Positions 34,740-44,302 of a stretch of DNA of 64,000 bases are shown here, piece by piece. A program made the translations under genes and the position numbers. A model generated the notes under the pieces. It ran no database searches. It was not told the origin of the DNA and worked only from the letters and a program-made list of their open reading frames with translations. Origin of the DNA: Morchella semilibera (Eukaryota; Ascomycota; Pezizomycetes; Pezizales; Morchellaceae); assembly GCA_009192285.1 (NCBI GenBank), contig WBVU01000011.1, forward strand, positions 926,668 through 990,667, written 5' to 3'. The stretch's first letter is position 1. Each line of letters begins with the position of its first letter.

Positions 34740-34906
34740 ACAGTGATGCCTGCGAATGGGAAAACTTCAAGTCCATCTTCCACTACCCCGATGCCTACGT
34801 CTACACCACCTGGACGGGTCGCACACCCATCGCTGACTTCATTTCCGCCTCCCAGGCCGGCACCTATCGCCCGCCATCCAGCCAGCTGGTCAGGCCATGC
34901 CCTTAG
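34740..34906 (+). pseudogene. SnoaL/NTF2-like exon fragment
   Basis: After a typical acceptor (CCCCCCACAG at about 34732-34741) an open stretch reads [20 protein letters not shown] then [19 protein letters not shown]. This resembles the middle of fungal SnoaL-like (NTF2-fold) proteins, in which an Asp/Trp/FKSIF and VYTTW...DFI pattern is followed by an Ala/Phe/His-rich strand. Here the frame loses resemblance after SQAG and stops at 34904-34906. No matching upstream or downstream exons were found, so it is probably a gene relic. Family assignment is from memory of the pattern and is tentative. Confidence 0.45.
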
Positions 34907-35552
34907 TATGGTCCGCCAGCCCTTGGGCACTGGCTGGGGGTTGTATATGAATGAACGTTTAGCGTTTAGCGCCCCTGCGTAGTTGTTATGGACGGACGGA
35001 TGGATATATATAGCGAGCGCGGCATAAGGCTCTGTTCATGGCTGCGGGAGCATCCCTCACGGATGGGACGTGGACGTAGTAGTCGGCGCCTTTTAGAGAT
35101 CAGGTTTAGCCATTGGAGAATGGGGTGATTATATGTGTCTGTAGTTATATAGCAAGTCATAACTGCTGCAAGGAAGGAAGTGGTCTTACTACTACTGCTG
35201 CAGCTACTGCTCACTACTCTAGAGATAAGATATATATATATATATATACAAAACTTGAAAACCAAGAAGTCGCCCAACACCAACCAACCTTTAAAAGATA
35301 AGCCCTAAGAAAAAAGAAGAAAAAAAGAGAAGATGCATGATTATGATTAGTTGTAGTATAGTAGTAGTAGTAGTAGCAGTCCCTCACCCATTTCACTCAC
35401 TCTCGCCCTCCGCGTCCAAATCTTCGTCCATCTCCTCCCCTACCTCGTTGTCCTGCTGCTGCTCCTCGGCCCCCGCTCGCCTCAGCGCAGGCCTCACCTG
35501 CGTAAGCGTCGTGCTCCTCCGCCCGCTCCTCGAGGATGCGCCGCTCTGCCGT

Positions 35553-36608
35553 CTATTCACCGGGCCCGACTGCCGTCGCCGTGCCGGCCGCGCCCTCGCC
35601 AACAAGGTTCCGCCCGGTCCATTCGGCGCCGCATGTCGGACACTCCGTCTGGCCGCGCTGCGCACGGAAGTACCGGTCTGCGCAGGCATTGTGCAGGCGG
35701 AAGTTACATGCGCGCGTTTGACAGCGGAGGCCCTAGGTTAGGTTTGGCGGTGTTAGCAAATCTGAGTGTCCGGGGGAGGGTGAGGGGGGCAGTACGTACA
35801 ACGGTGATAATCTCCTTGCACCCATAGCACTGCTTGATGCGCTCGACCACGGCGCCGCTGCGGGTCCCGCCCTCGTCCGAGTCGTCCTCCTCCGCCGGGA
35901 CATTATACGTGAGCGTCAGGTACGACGCAAGCTCCATCAGTGCCCTCGGGGTGAGCGAGTACCACCCCGCCTGCGACCTCTCCAGCCAGCCCTCATCCAC
36001 AAACGCCGCCAGCGCATCCTCGGCCTGTATCTTTGTGAGTCCTGCGCCGCCGCCTGTCTGGGTCTGGGTCTGGGTCTGGGACTGGTCCGCGGGGTTCTTA
36101 TTGAGGCGCAGGGCGTCAAATGTGCTGATGGCCATGATCTCGGCGGATGGCGTGTTGTTGACGTCAAACATGTGGTCGAGCACGCGCTTGAGGAAGGCGA
36201 TCTCGTCGGCCGTGTGTGTGGTCGCCACCTGCGTGAGTTCGTCCGAGGCGGTGTTGACGAGCGCGTACAGGCGGGTGCGGTCGCGCTGGTCGAGCGTGCT
36301 GCGGATCTCGAGGTCGTAGTCGTGGATGGCGGTGTTGGCTATCGCGATGTAGGAGGCGACGACGTGGTCCGTGATGTCTTCGGGTTCGGGTTCGGCTTCG
36401 GGGTCGCCGTCGGCTAGTGGGGTGTGTGTGTTAGGGTGGGGTGGGTAGACGGGGTTTGGGGGGGGGGGGGAGTGGGTTGTGTACCGTTTGCGGTCAAGAT
36501 GGAGAGGATGATGGGTTTGATATCGTTGTGTTTGAGGACTCGGCGGGACATGAAGGCCTGGAGAAAAGCGCGGTTGATATTGGTGTAGTCATCTCGTAAG
36601 AGACTCAT
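35553..36608 (-). CDS. NSE1: SMC5/6 complex subunit Nse1 (RING-like E3)
   Basis: RING-like subunit of the Smc5-Smc6 DNA repair complex; works with the MAGE protein Nse3 and kleisin Nse4 in the nucleus. Three exons: 36608-36485, 36413-35800 and 35732-35553; 918 nt, 305 residues. The N-terminal winged-helix part has DDYTNINRAFLQAFMSRRVL; the middle has ASYIAIANTAIHDYDLEIRS and GLTKIQAEDALAAFVDEGWL followed by GWYSLTPRALMELASYL. The C-terminal zinc fold is CYGCKEIITVGLRC...CNFRLHNAC..YF....ECPTCGAEW, the C4HC3-type NSE1 RING, with the second intron inside it. A Gln-Thr repeat (QTQTQTQT) interrupts the middle. Strongly GC-rich. Divergent from GOT1. Confidence 0.93.
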
Positions 36609-37623
36609 GGTGGTTATGTTGAAGTTGGGTTAGCAGGAGGTGGGCCCGGGGATCAATTGGGGGGAGGGGGTGACGGGGAGGGGGAGGGGGTGACGGGGAG
36701 AGGGGTGTGGAAAAGGTTGTTAGAGAAGGTTGTTAGAGAGAGAGCTAGAGGGAGAGGGATGTTTGATGGGGAGAGAGGGAGAGGGATGTCAGAGAGGGAG
36801 AGGATGACGATGATGATGATGGTGATAATGCCAACTGTCAATTGCCAATTGAAACGTCTCCACTTTAGTTCACTCCACTTCTCCACTTTCCCATCTCACT
36901 ACAGCGCACTCACTCACTCACTCACTCGACCTTCTCTCTTCTCTCACAGCACTTTCCTCCAGTCGCCATTACCCTGCCGTGTCAATGATCGCCGGCACAT
37001 GTATTGCAAGTTATGTAATCACGACCCCGATGATAAAACGGCGTGTCTTACATAAAATACAATTCGTTCCGATCCGTTCGCTTGTCAAATGCATGTATGG
37101 GGTGGCGTTTCGTTTCGTTTCGTTTCGTCCCGAGAAGACGATAAGGCGACGACGTGCTGTGCTGTGATGTACCGTTGCCGCGGGGAGCAGGCGACACACG
37201 ATAGATATGCCTGTTCCAGATGTGTGCATGTGCTTCTTCGAATTCTTCAACAAAGGGGAGGGAAAGAAAAATCTCTTTTTATGTACTTGATGCACTTGAC
37301 CTCAATCTTTCACTTCTAAGTATATGCACAGCTGGCCAGCCCCCAACATCCTGGTCAATCATCCCCTAACCCCCCCCTTTTCTCCCTTTCGAAAATAAAA
37401 ACTTGTGACAAGATTCGAAATCTTCAAACTCCCCCTTCCTACAATCACCCCCCCCTCCGAATTCTACGCTTTGTTCCTGTCTTGCTCTGCACTCCTATAA
37501 CTATACCAAACACTATACGGTGCTCACATAGCAATACTTGAAACTCAATTACAGCTAGGCAGTCAGACAGCTAGACAGCTAACTAGTAGAGACTATCATT
37601 GACCTTTCTCTCAATTGCACACC
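36609..37623. promoter_or_regulatory. Divergent promoter region, NSE1 / GOT1
   Basis: 1 kb. Purine-rich GGGAGAGG repeats and a (GAT)n run near NSE1 (36657-36820), an (ACTC)n run at 36907-36930, a (TTCGT)n repeat at about 37106-37130, then an AT-rich CT-containing leader before GOT1. No coding sequence recognised. Confidence 0.5.
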
Positions 37624-38328
37624 ATGTGGCTCTCAGACACCCAAAGTATGCACCTCCCCCCACCGCACCTCACCGCACCTCACCTCACCGTACACCCACT
37701 AACAACATACAACCACCACAGAATTCGGCGTCGGCTTCTGCGCAGGCGGTACCCACCCCTCCCTCCCTCCCTCCACCCCACCCCACCCCACCCACTAACA
37801 CCCCACCCCACCCCACAGGCGTCTTCTTCTTCCTCTTCGGCCTAATGCTCTTCTTCGACCGGCGCCATGCTGGCCATGGGCAACATCCTCTTCGTGATCG
37901 GCATTGCGCTGACGCTCGGCCCGCAAAAGACGCTGTCCTTCTTCGCGCGCAAGGAAAAGTACAAGGGCACCGCGTGCTTCCTGCTCGGCGTGGGCCTGAT
38001 CCTCGCGCGCTACCCGCTCGTCGGCTTCTGCATCGAGCTCTACGGCATCCTGTGTCTGTTTGGCGACTTTTTCGGCGTCGTGGTGGGCTTTGTGGGCGCT
38101 GTGCCGGTGGTGAGTGCTGGCTGTACTACTACTAGTAGTGCGCTGTCTATGTTGGGATGGCGTGTGTGCTGATTGGTATATATGTGTGTGTGTAGATTGG
38201 ACCGTATCTGGAGGGGCCGTTGAGAAGGATTACAGGTGAGTTTGGAGGGCGGGTGTCCTTGGGGGGGGGGGGGGGGGAATTGTGCTGACGGTTGTGTTGT
38301 AGGTGCTACGCAGCAGCTGCCGGTGTAG
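37624..38328 (+). CDS. GOT1: Golgi transport protein Got1 (one apparent frameshift)
   Basis: Small four-span membrane protein of ER-Golgi vesicles that supports vesicle fusion. Exons: 37624-37645 (MWLSDTQ), 37722-37748 (KFGVGFCAGG), one from 37819 (VFFFLFGLMLFFDR...AMLAMGNILFVIGIALTLGPQ...FFARKEKYKGTACFLLGVGL...DFFGVVVGFVGAVPV), then IGPYLEGPLRRIT and a last exon ending ATQQLPV at 38326-38328. Length and motifs match Got1. Inside exon 3, between FFDR and AMLAMGN (GACCGGCGCCATG, 37857-37869), one base too many breaks the frame. No intron can hide there, since the two motifs are adjacent in the family. Either a sequence error or a real lesion. Confidence 0.88.
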
Positions 38329-39078
38329 GCGGTCTGCGGGCTTGGGCGGCGTGGTGGTCTATGTACTATTTACAAACCAAGCAAGCCAGCACGCGGAAGA
38401 CGTGCATCATCATCATCATCTCATCGCATCGCATCATATCATAGATCTGGAATCCAGGTGGGATAGCACTAGGGGAAAAGGGAACGGGGAAAGGAAAAAA
38501 AAAATGGGAAAATGGCTTTTAGGACTATTGACGATTAGATAGATAAGATAGCTACGATCATTTTTAGATGATACCTACATGTAATGAAGATGAAAGGAGG
38601 CAAGGGAAGCCAATGCAATTTAATGTTTAATATCCCCCGGTCCCCCGGTTCGAGAAAATCCCCGTGTCCAAAAAGTCAATCTCGCATGTAATTAGTGGTG
38701 ATATCCGCCCCTTCGGCCGCTGTCACCTGTCAATATCACAGGCCAAGCGATCCAAGGTTTTTTTTGCATATTAAAGCACAGGGGGACAAGGAACAGGTAA
38801 CAGCTTCACTGGTATAATATGGACTAGCAAGCATACTGTTATATGTACCAGCATACCAATAAGCTAACCAGTTAATGCTTATATTCTGAGAATTCCCGGG
38901 TGGGAGAGATATTTTAATTTTAATTTTAAACATAGGACACCTTCCTCCTACGCTTCAAACCAGCTCTTTCTATGAACCCATCCCGTCACAAAAAAAAAAA
39001 AAAAAAAAGCAGACAAAAGGACAAAGATTTCTGAACGTTCCAGGCTTTCTTTCTTTCCCTCTTTCTTTTTTTTTCCTT
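38329..39078. other. Convergent spacer GOT1 / profilin
   Basis: 750 bp with no gene. (CAT)n at 38404-38424, TACATGTA at 38576-38583, a poly-A run at 38992-39008 and pyrimidine-rich profilin 3' UTR. Nothing else seen. Confidence 0.55.
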
Positions 39079-39887
39079 TTAGTATCCGACACCGATGAGG
39101 TAGTCAGCGAGCTGCTCGATGACCTTGGCCGCATCTCCAGGCTGAATAGTTTCTGGGTAGTGGGCGATTAAGATGGCCTGTTTTGTCTTAACGCAGCAGC
39201 ATCCTGCTTTGCCCTATAATATCAAGAAATCGGATCAGCAAACTTACATAATCTTTGGTTTTTTTCTTTTCTGTTCTTCTCTTTTTTTTTGGGGGGGGGG
39301 GAGTTATAACATACTTTTTTCCCATAAATGCTCCTATCATCGGCCTTAATACAAAAGTACTTTGTGCCGCCAACAGAAAAACCTTTCTCGTGTATAGGCG
39401 CTGCGTCCCTGAAACCAGCTATCAGGGCTTGAACTTCCTCAGGTGTGGTCTATATGGGTGTTTAGTTTCTAGCTCGTTGCTTAATTCTACCATGCGGAAA
39501 CGAAGGCTGTATTTTCATCCAACGAATCCCCAGAAACGAAAAGTTAACAACTGACCGCAAAACCGGAAGACGCAGCCCATACGGAGTCGCCGCCACCACT
39601 GAAGATAGCAGCACCGTCAAATTTGCCAGTTGAAATCAAACTAGAGCAGTAGCATTCGTGTCAGTAAATATGCCCTTATCTCTGTGTTCTTCCAAGCATT
39701 TTCTGGATAGCCTTGGATTCCTGGGGTGGTGGTAGTTGTAGTGGGATGACTGTTACCTCTGATCAACATAGCCTGCGGGGTTTCACATCGAATGTTAATA
39801 ATAAAAAGAAGGAAAGAAAGAAAAAGAAGCTTTCCCCTGAACATCTTTCGAGAAGTGGAAATTCGATATCTCACCTTGCCAACTCAT
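39079..39887 (-). CDS. PFY1: Profilin
   Basis: Actin monomer and polyproline binding protein that feeds formin-driven actin assembly. The start at 39887 gives MSWQ, then intron, GYVDQR, intron, and [20 protein letters not shown] with WAASSGFA. After another intron comes [20 protein letters not shown] with [23 protein letters not shown], and the last exon is [20 protein letters not shown] to the end ADYLIGVGY (stop 39079-39081). MSWQ, WAASSGF and LIAHYP...YLIGVGY are profilin hallmarks, and the size of about 130 residues is typical. Four introns in a small gene are usual for filamentous ascomycete profilins. All frames join without error, unlike its neighbour GOT1. Confidence 0.95.
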
Positions 39888-42032
39888 ATTTTTAGGATGT
39901 ATAGTTTTGATGAGGAGTATTATAAAGAATTTGGTATCAAAGTAACGGGTAATAGACGAGGTGGTGGTGTGAAGCTGGCGGATAGGAGGAGGGGGAGATG
40001 AGAGAGAGAGGGGAGAGAGAAGAGATGACAAGGGGGGAGGTGGTAACAAGAGAGAGCAGGAAGTACTCGTGGTCTGTGATTTGTTGGTGGGGCGTAAGCG
40101 TTGAGGTGACGGGTGAAGTTGGGGGGGGGGGAGGGGAATATGCTGCACAGGATTGGTGGGGCTATTTTTCTCACTTTCACGCATGTAGATATTATATTTC
40201 TTCTATTGATAGGAGGACCTCGACGACAACAGCTTATACATACGATACGGCTACTCGACATGTTCACCATTCTACTCTGGGAATCTCTTTTCACATTACT
40301 ATTCGAATTCTGCAGTAAAAAGGGGGAGCAGCACCAAACGCAAGGACGCAAAGACCAGCCATTCTTTGCGTGGCCTCTAAGGTTGCTGCTGTCAACGCCT
40401 GCAGCAAGAATAGGTAGAGCAGAGCTTTGAGTCGAGACTAACTAAAACAATAACGGCAGAACCGCGCGACAAGGCTTGAATGTATGTGGCTGCTGGTACC
40501 CCCAAACTGACAGACATCCAACCCATTCAGCTTACTATCGCGAGGATGCTACTTTTACCACAACTTGCCAAAAAAAAAAACAAGACTTAATTTCCGGCAA
40601 GTGTTGTGCTGTCCCGCGACGATCTCTTCTACGTTCTTTTCCAAGATGGTGGTGATATATCTATTGATTGTCAGCCTTCCGGCGGACGGGGTCAGCCGAA
40701 GCCGCGCCGCGGTTATTTATTGTATCACTCTCCTCCTCTCCCCCAAGGTCCTGGCTGGTCCATGTGAGTTTTTGCGTGCGGGAGGGAGCAGAGGTCGAGA
40801 GAAGCAGCTTGTCTAAGGATTTAAGGCGTTGGGAGTCTGATCCTCAGACCATACACGCATTATTTCTATTTCAATGACCTCCCACACACTTTTTTCTTTT
40901 TAAACAAAAAAAAAAAAGACCCGTGGAATTCAACCACATCTATAACATCTATAAAACTATTTATTAATCATCAAGCATGTAAACAATGGGGAAAAATATA
41001 TGCTCTACTCTCATTTCCCGCTCCCGAGATTCTTGGAAAAGCTCGAAAACACCCCCGGAATTGAGGTGCGTCCTAAGATGAAACCAGGACTTCAGGAGTC
41101 ATGGATCCCTGGTTCTGAGAAATAATGGTTTTTACATTCTACACCGCAAAATGCGGTGCCTCTAGCTCTAACGCAGTTTCTTCCACTGTGACCTGTGTGT
41201 ACTTGCTGTTTAAGTCGGGTTTCTACTCCTGCTCCATCTTTGGTTTCTTCTGCCCTAGAGTCAATTTCGATGTGTACCTACATGTACTTCACGTACCCAC
41301 TAGTACTGTGTGTGTACTTGTACTAGTACTTATCGATTCATTGCCCCCCGGATTTTTAAGTGGGGCAGGTCTAAGGCACATGGGCGGTCTCATTTATATA
41401 AGAAGCCGTCCAGAAGTGTTTCGGCCGCTTCTTGCGAGGTCCCTTCCTTCAACGTTCTGACAGGTATTGGTTACTAACTAAGCTAACCTGCGGTTGATTT
41501 TCCGTAGATCGTTCCGATTCTTCCCTCTTTACCTCTCAGTCACTCCTTTGAAGCATCAATTGTTTATTTTTATTTTTATTTTTATTCTATTTCTTTCATT
41601 TACTTTTTTGCATCTGCATATATCTGCATATCAAGTTTATCCCGCCCTCCTTTAATTTATTTTGCCCATTTTTCCCACCCCACTTTTTTTTTTTTTTTTT
41701 TTTTAAAAAATAATTTTCGCCTCCGTGATCACTGGCTGGTTATTGAAATTAAGCCGGAGTGGAAAAATTTCTATTTTTTTTTTTACCCCCCTTCTTTCTC
41801 TCTCTTTTCACGAGGGTTCATCTGTTCTTTCTATAGAACACATTTAGATATCCAGGATTCCCTTGCCTTTAAACTCTACGATTTGACCTTACAACCAAGG
41901 AACAAACCCAAGTAGCAGCTTAACACCCTTCCACACCTCCCTTCTTTGTTTCATCCAAACATATTTTGAGTGCATTTCCACATATATATTTGTGAATCAC
42001 CCATCCGTGCGCCTTCGGATCATTAACCCACC
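39888..42032. other. 2.1 kb divergent spacer, profilin / fungal-specific gene
   Basis: No gene seen. G-rich (GAGAG)n at 39988-40035, a poly-G at 40121-40131, TACATGTA at 41279-41286 with adjacent ACTAGTACT words, poly-T (41685-41704) and a long pyrimidine-rich leader (41760-42030) that probably holds the promoter and 5' UTR of the 42 kb gene. Confidence 0.55.
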
Positions 42033-43863
42033 ATGCCGGGACTATTGCGCCGTTCAAAGTCGACTCGCGATGCCAAAGCGAAGCTCACTCGCGACCAGCT
42101 GGATTTTAATTTTGCGCAGGAGATAAAAGCGCCTTGGCTGCTGTTGCGGCAGCATCAGCTGCAGCAACAGCAGAAAAAGAAAAGGTCAACATGGCACCGC
42201 CGAGCGAACAAACTGGTACCGGGCTCTTGAAGCTTGCCGGCGCAAGAGTGTTTCTAGCTTCAATACAACCCTACGGATTGCGCACGTTGCAGATGCACAC
42301 CCAAAGACAGCGGATCCCGTAATCGCCAGTCAGTGCTCTATAGAGCTTCGCCGACGCCGCCATTGCCAGACCATCCTCGGAGTTCTTCAAAGACATCAAG
42401 CAGAACAGATACTGCGGTGGAGGGTGAAGAGGGCTATGTGATAGGGGTCGCCATTGGAAGTCCGACAGAGATCAAGTTGCGGGAACAGCTGGAACAGCGG
42501 GAACAGCAGAAAAGTTCAAAGGTCAGAAATATCTATATTCCCCCCACAGAAATATATACTCGAACGATGCGGGGTCATCATCAGCAACGAGGCCCACAAA
42601 CAAGCCTTTCGAGATACAGGTCAAAGGACCAGTAGCGAGTGGTGCCAGGAGAATCCTCCACAAGGAGCGGGAGAGGGAAAAGGACAGAGGAGGGAATATC
42701 TTCAGGAGGATGCCCCTAAAACAGGTTGGAGGAAGATGTTTGGCAAAGGCTTTTTTGGCAGCAGTAGGAAGGCTCCTACTAGGCAAGAACTTGAACCAAC
42801 AAAGAAATTGGAGTTGGTTACTAGGGATAAATTATCTCCGCATTTGGCACCTAAGCAGAAGCCAGCAAAGAAAGGCGCTTCTCCAGCTCCCTGCTTGACT
42901 GTTGATATCCCAGAGGTTGAGATGGAGCGTTACAGTGTGATGTTTGGGACTTTATTACATCCGAGTGAGAAGTCTACCATTTTCGCTCGTAGGAAGTCAA
43001 GAGATGCTGTAAACAAGAAACAGGCGGGGGCCAGTACAAATGTAAGAACATTTTGTCATCACGCAAAGAACATCCAAATGTTTGCTTATAACTAACATAA
43101 ATCGAATTTTCAGAAGGAACCCTCACAGCTATATCTAACACCCCTGAAGAGAAATGCAACAACTGGCCAGGTTTGCCGCTCTCCAGCATCTATGCTTGAT
43201 GTCACTCCCATTCCCCCTACGAATGCTACCTCTCGCACACCTAGCCCAAGCAGTCTCTCTCGCTCGAAGACAACAGCCGAAAGCTCGCCCCCCGAGATGT
43301 ATATAGTCCGCGATCAATCAAACGCGGAGTTAGTTACCCCAAAGCCGGAGCGCCAGGGTTACTATCTCACTCCAGGTCGCTGAGCAAGATCTCAAAGATT
43401 TCGGAGGAGAGCACCGTTGACTCGGATACACCAAGAGGAAGTTTTGACGAAGGGGACGATGAATGGATGACAAAGGAAAGACGAAGCCGAGCCGCAGTGG
43501 GAGATGGTAACTGGGCCTTTGAGCGGTCCGATGACTGAAGGTACGTTCAATTCACACCTTCACAAGTTCTCACTCACCCCTTGTCTGGGCCTAAACTTAC
43601 AATGATCAACAGATCAGATTCAAACTGCGGCCCAGATCAGCATCGCACGGCAGATCTCTGTCTCACAGCGTCAACTACTTATCCCGATCGTTCCTAAATC
43701 ACAGCGCCTTGTGAGCCGTGCCACGATTCGGAGGGCCACGGCAAATACAAAGTTTCCAATGCCCCCGCTGCAGCAGCCACTGCAAGAGGAGAAAAAAGAG
43801 CAAAAAGAGGAGCAAAAAGAGGAGGTGGACGAACAAAAAATACAGCTTGGGCTAGCCCAGTAA
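42033..43863 (+). CDS. Fungal-specific conserved protein, frame-disrupted
   Basis: I recognise the conserved pattern but no function. Segments in order, in changing frames: MPGLLRRSKSTRDAKAKLTR; DFNFAQEIK; ALAAVAAASAAATAEKEKVN; ASPTPPLPDHPRSSSKTSS and GEEGYVIGVAIGSPTE; NIYSNDAGSSSATRPTNKPF; GWRKMFGKGFFGSS; LTVDIPEVEMERYSVMFGTL (the strongest motif, seen across filamentous fungi); a Ser-rich stretch; QWEMVTGPLSGPMTED; and QIQTAAQISIARQISVSQRQ-LLIPIVPK, then a Lys/Glu-rich end with stop at 43861-43863. Introns lie near 43043-43113 and 43542-43612. About seven to eight single-base frame changes are needed between otherwise protein-like segments. Likely a cytoplasmic or septal regulator; role unknown. 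Confidence 0.6.
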
Positions 43864-44302
43864 TTACGATATTATGGTGTGATGCGGGGAGTTTTGACTT
43901 TTTTTTTGATACTTTTTTTTTCCCCCCCTTATTTCTTTTTTTCCAAATGAAATTATGTCCGGTCCTACCCACCACCTTCGCTTCTTCTTGTTTATTTCTC
44001 TTCCTGTATTGCTTTAAATACTGTACTTTTAAACACTTTGGTCACTCCGCCGGGCAGCGGGCTGTTTTTCTCTTCTTTTTTTCACCCATGGGGATTGGTG
44101 TATTCTCTGGTTGTATTCCTCTTCACTTATGTTCATATACCAGCTAGCTCTAGAGCGGCAGGACTGTCTAAATATTTTTCTCGAAGTACTAGCGTCTGTA
44201 GCGGTACATACAATGATATCTATCTAAGTGGGGTGTTTGCTACACATGGACTAACTAGATACCTCGTGCAAGGTTCATCTCCCATGTCCATAGTATTCCA
44301 TA
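43864..44302. other. Convergent spacer, 42 kb gene / SLH1
   Basis: 439 bp with no gene. Poly-T and T-rich terminator-like sequence at 43899-43960; the SLH1 3' end follows on the other strand. Confidence 0.5.

Larger units (their letters stand above)
29086..35552. other. 6.5 kb gene desert
   Basis: The longest gene-free stretch in the window. It holds a 25-base poly-A (30155-30179), a 44-base poly-T (31593-31636), a (TA)n run near 35231-35247, TACATGTA palindromes at 29937, 32814 and 34251, a 35-bp direct repeat (34001 and 34212), and one pseudogene-like exon (34740-34906). A pyrimidine-rich leader-like stretch at about 32880-32970 resembles a promoter and 5' UTR but leads into no recognised coding sequence. 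No reverse transcriptase or transposase frame was seen. Confidence 0.65.

Noticed and set aside
37106-37130. (TTCGT)n run as a possible telomere-like or regulatory repeat
   Set aside because: Only about four units; better seen as a simple microsatellite.
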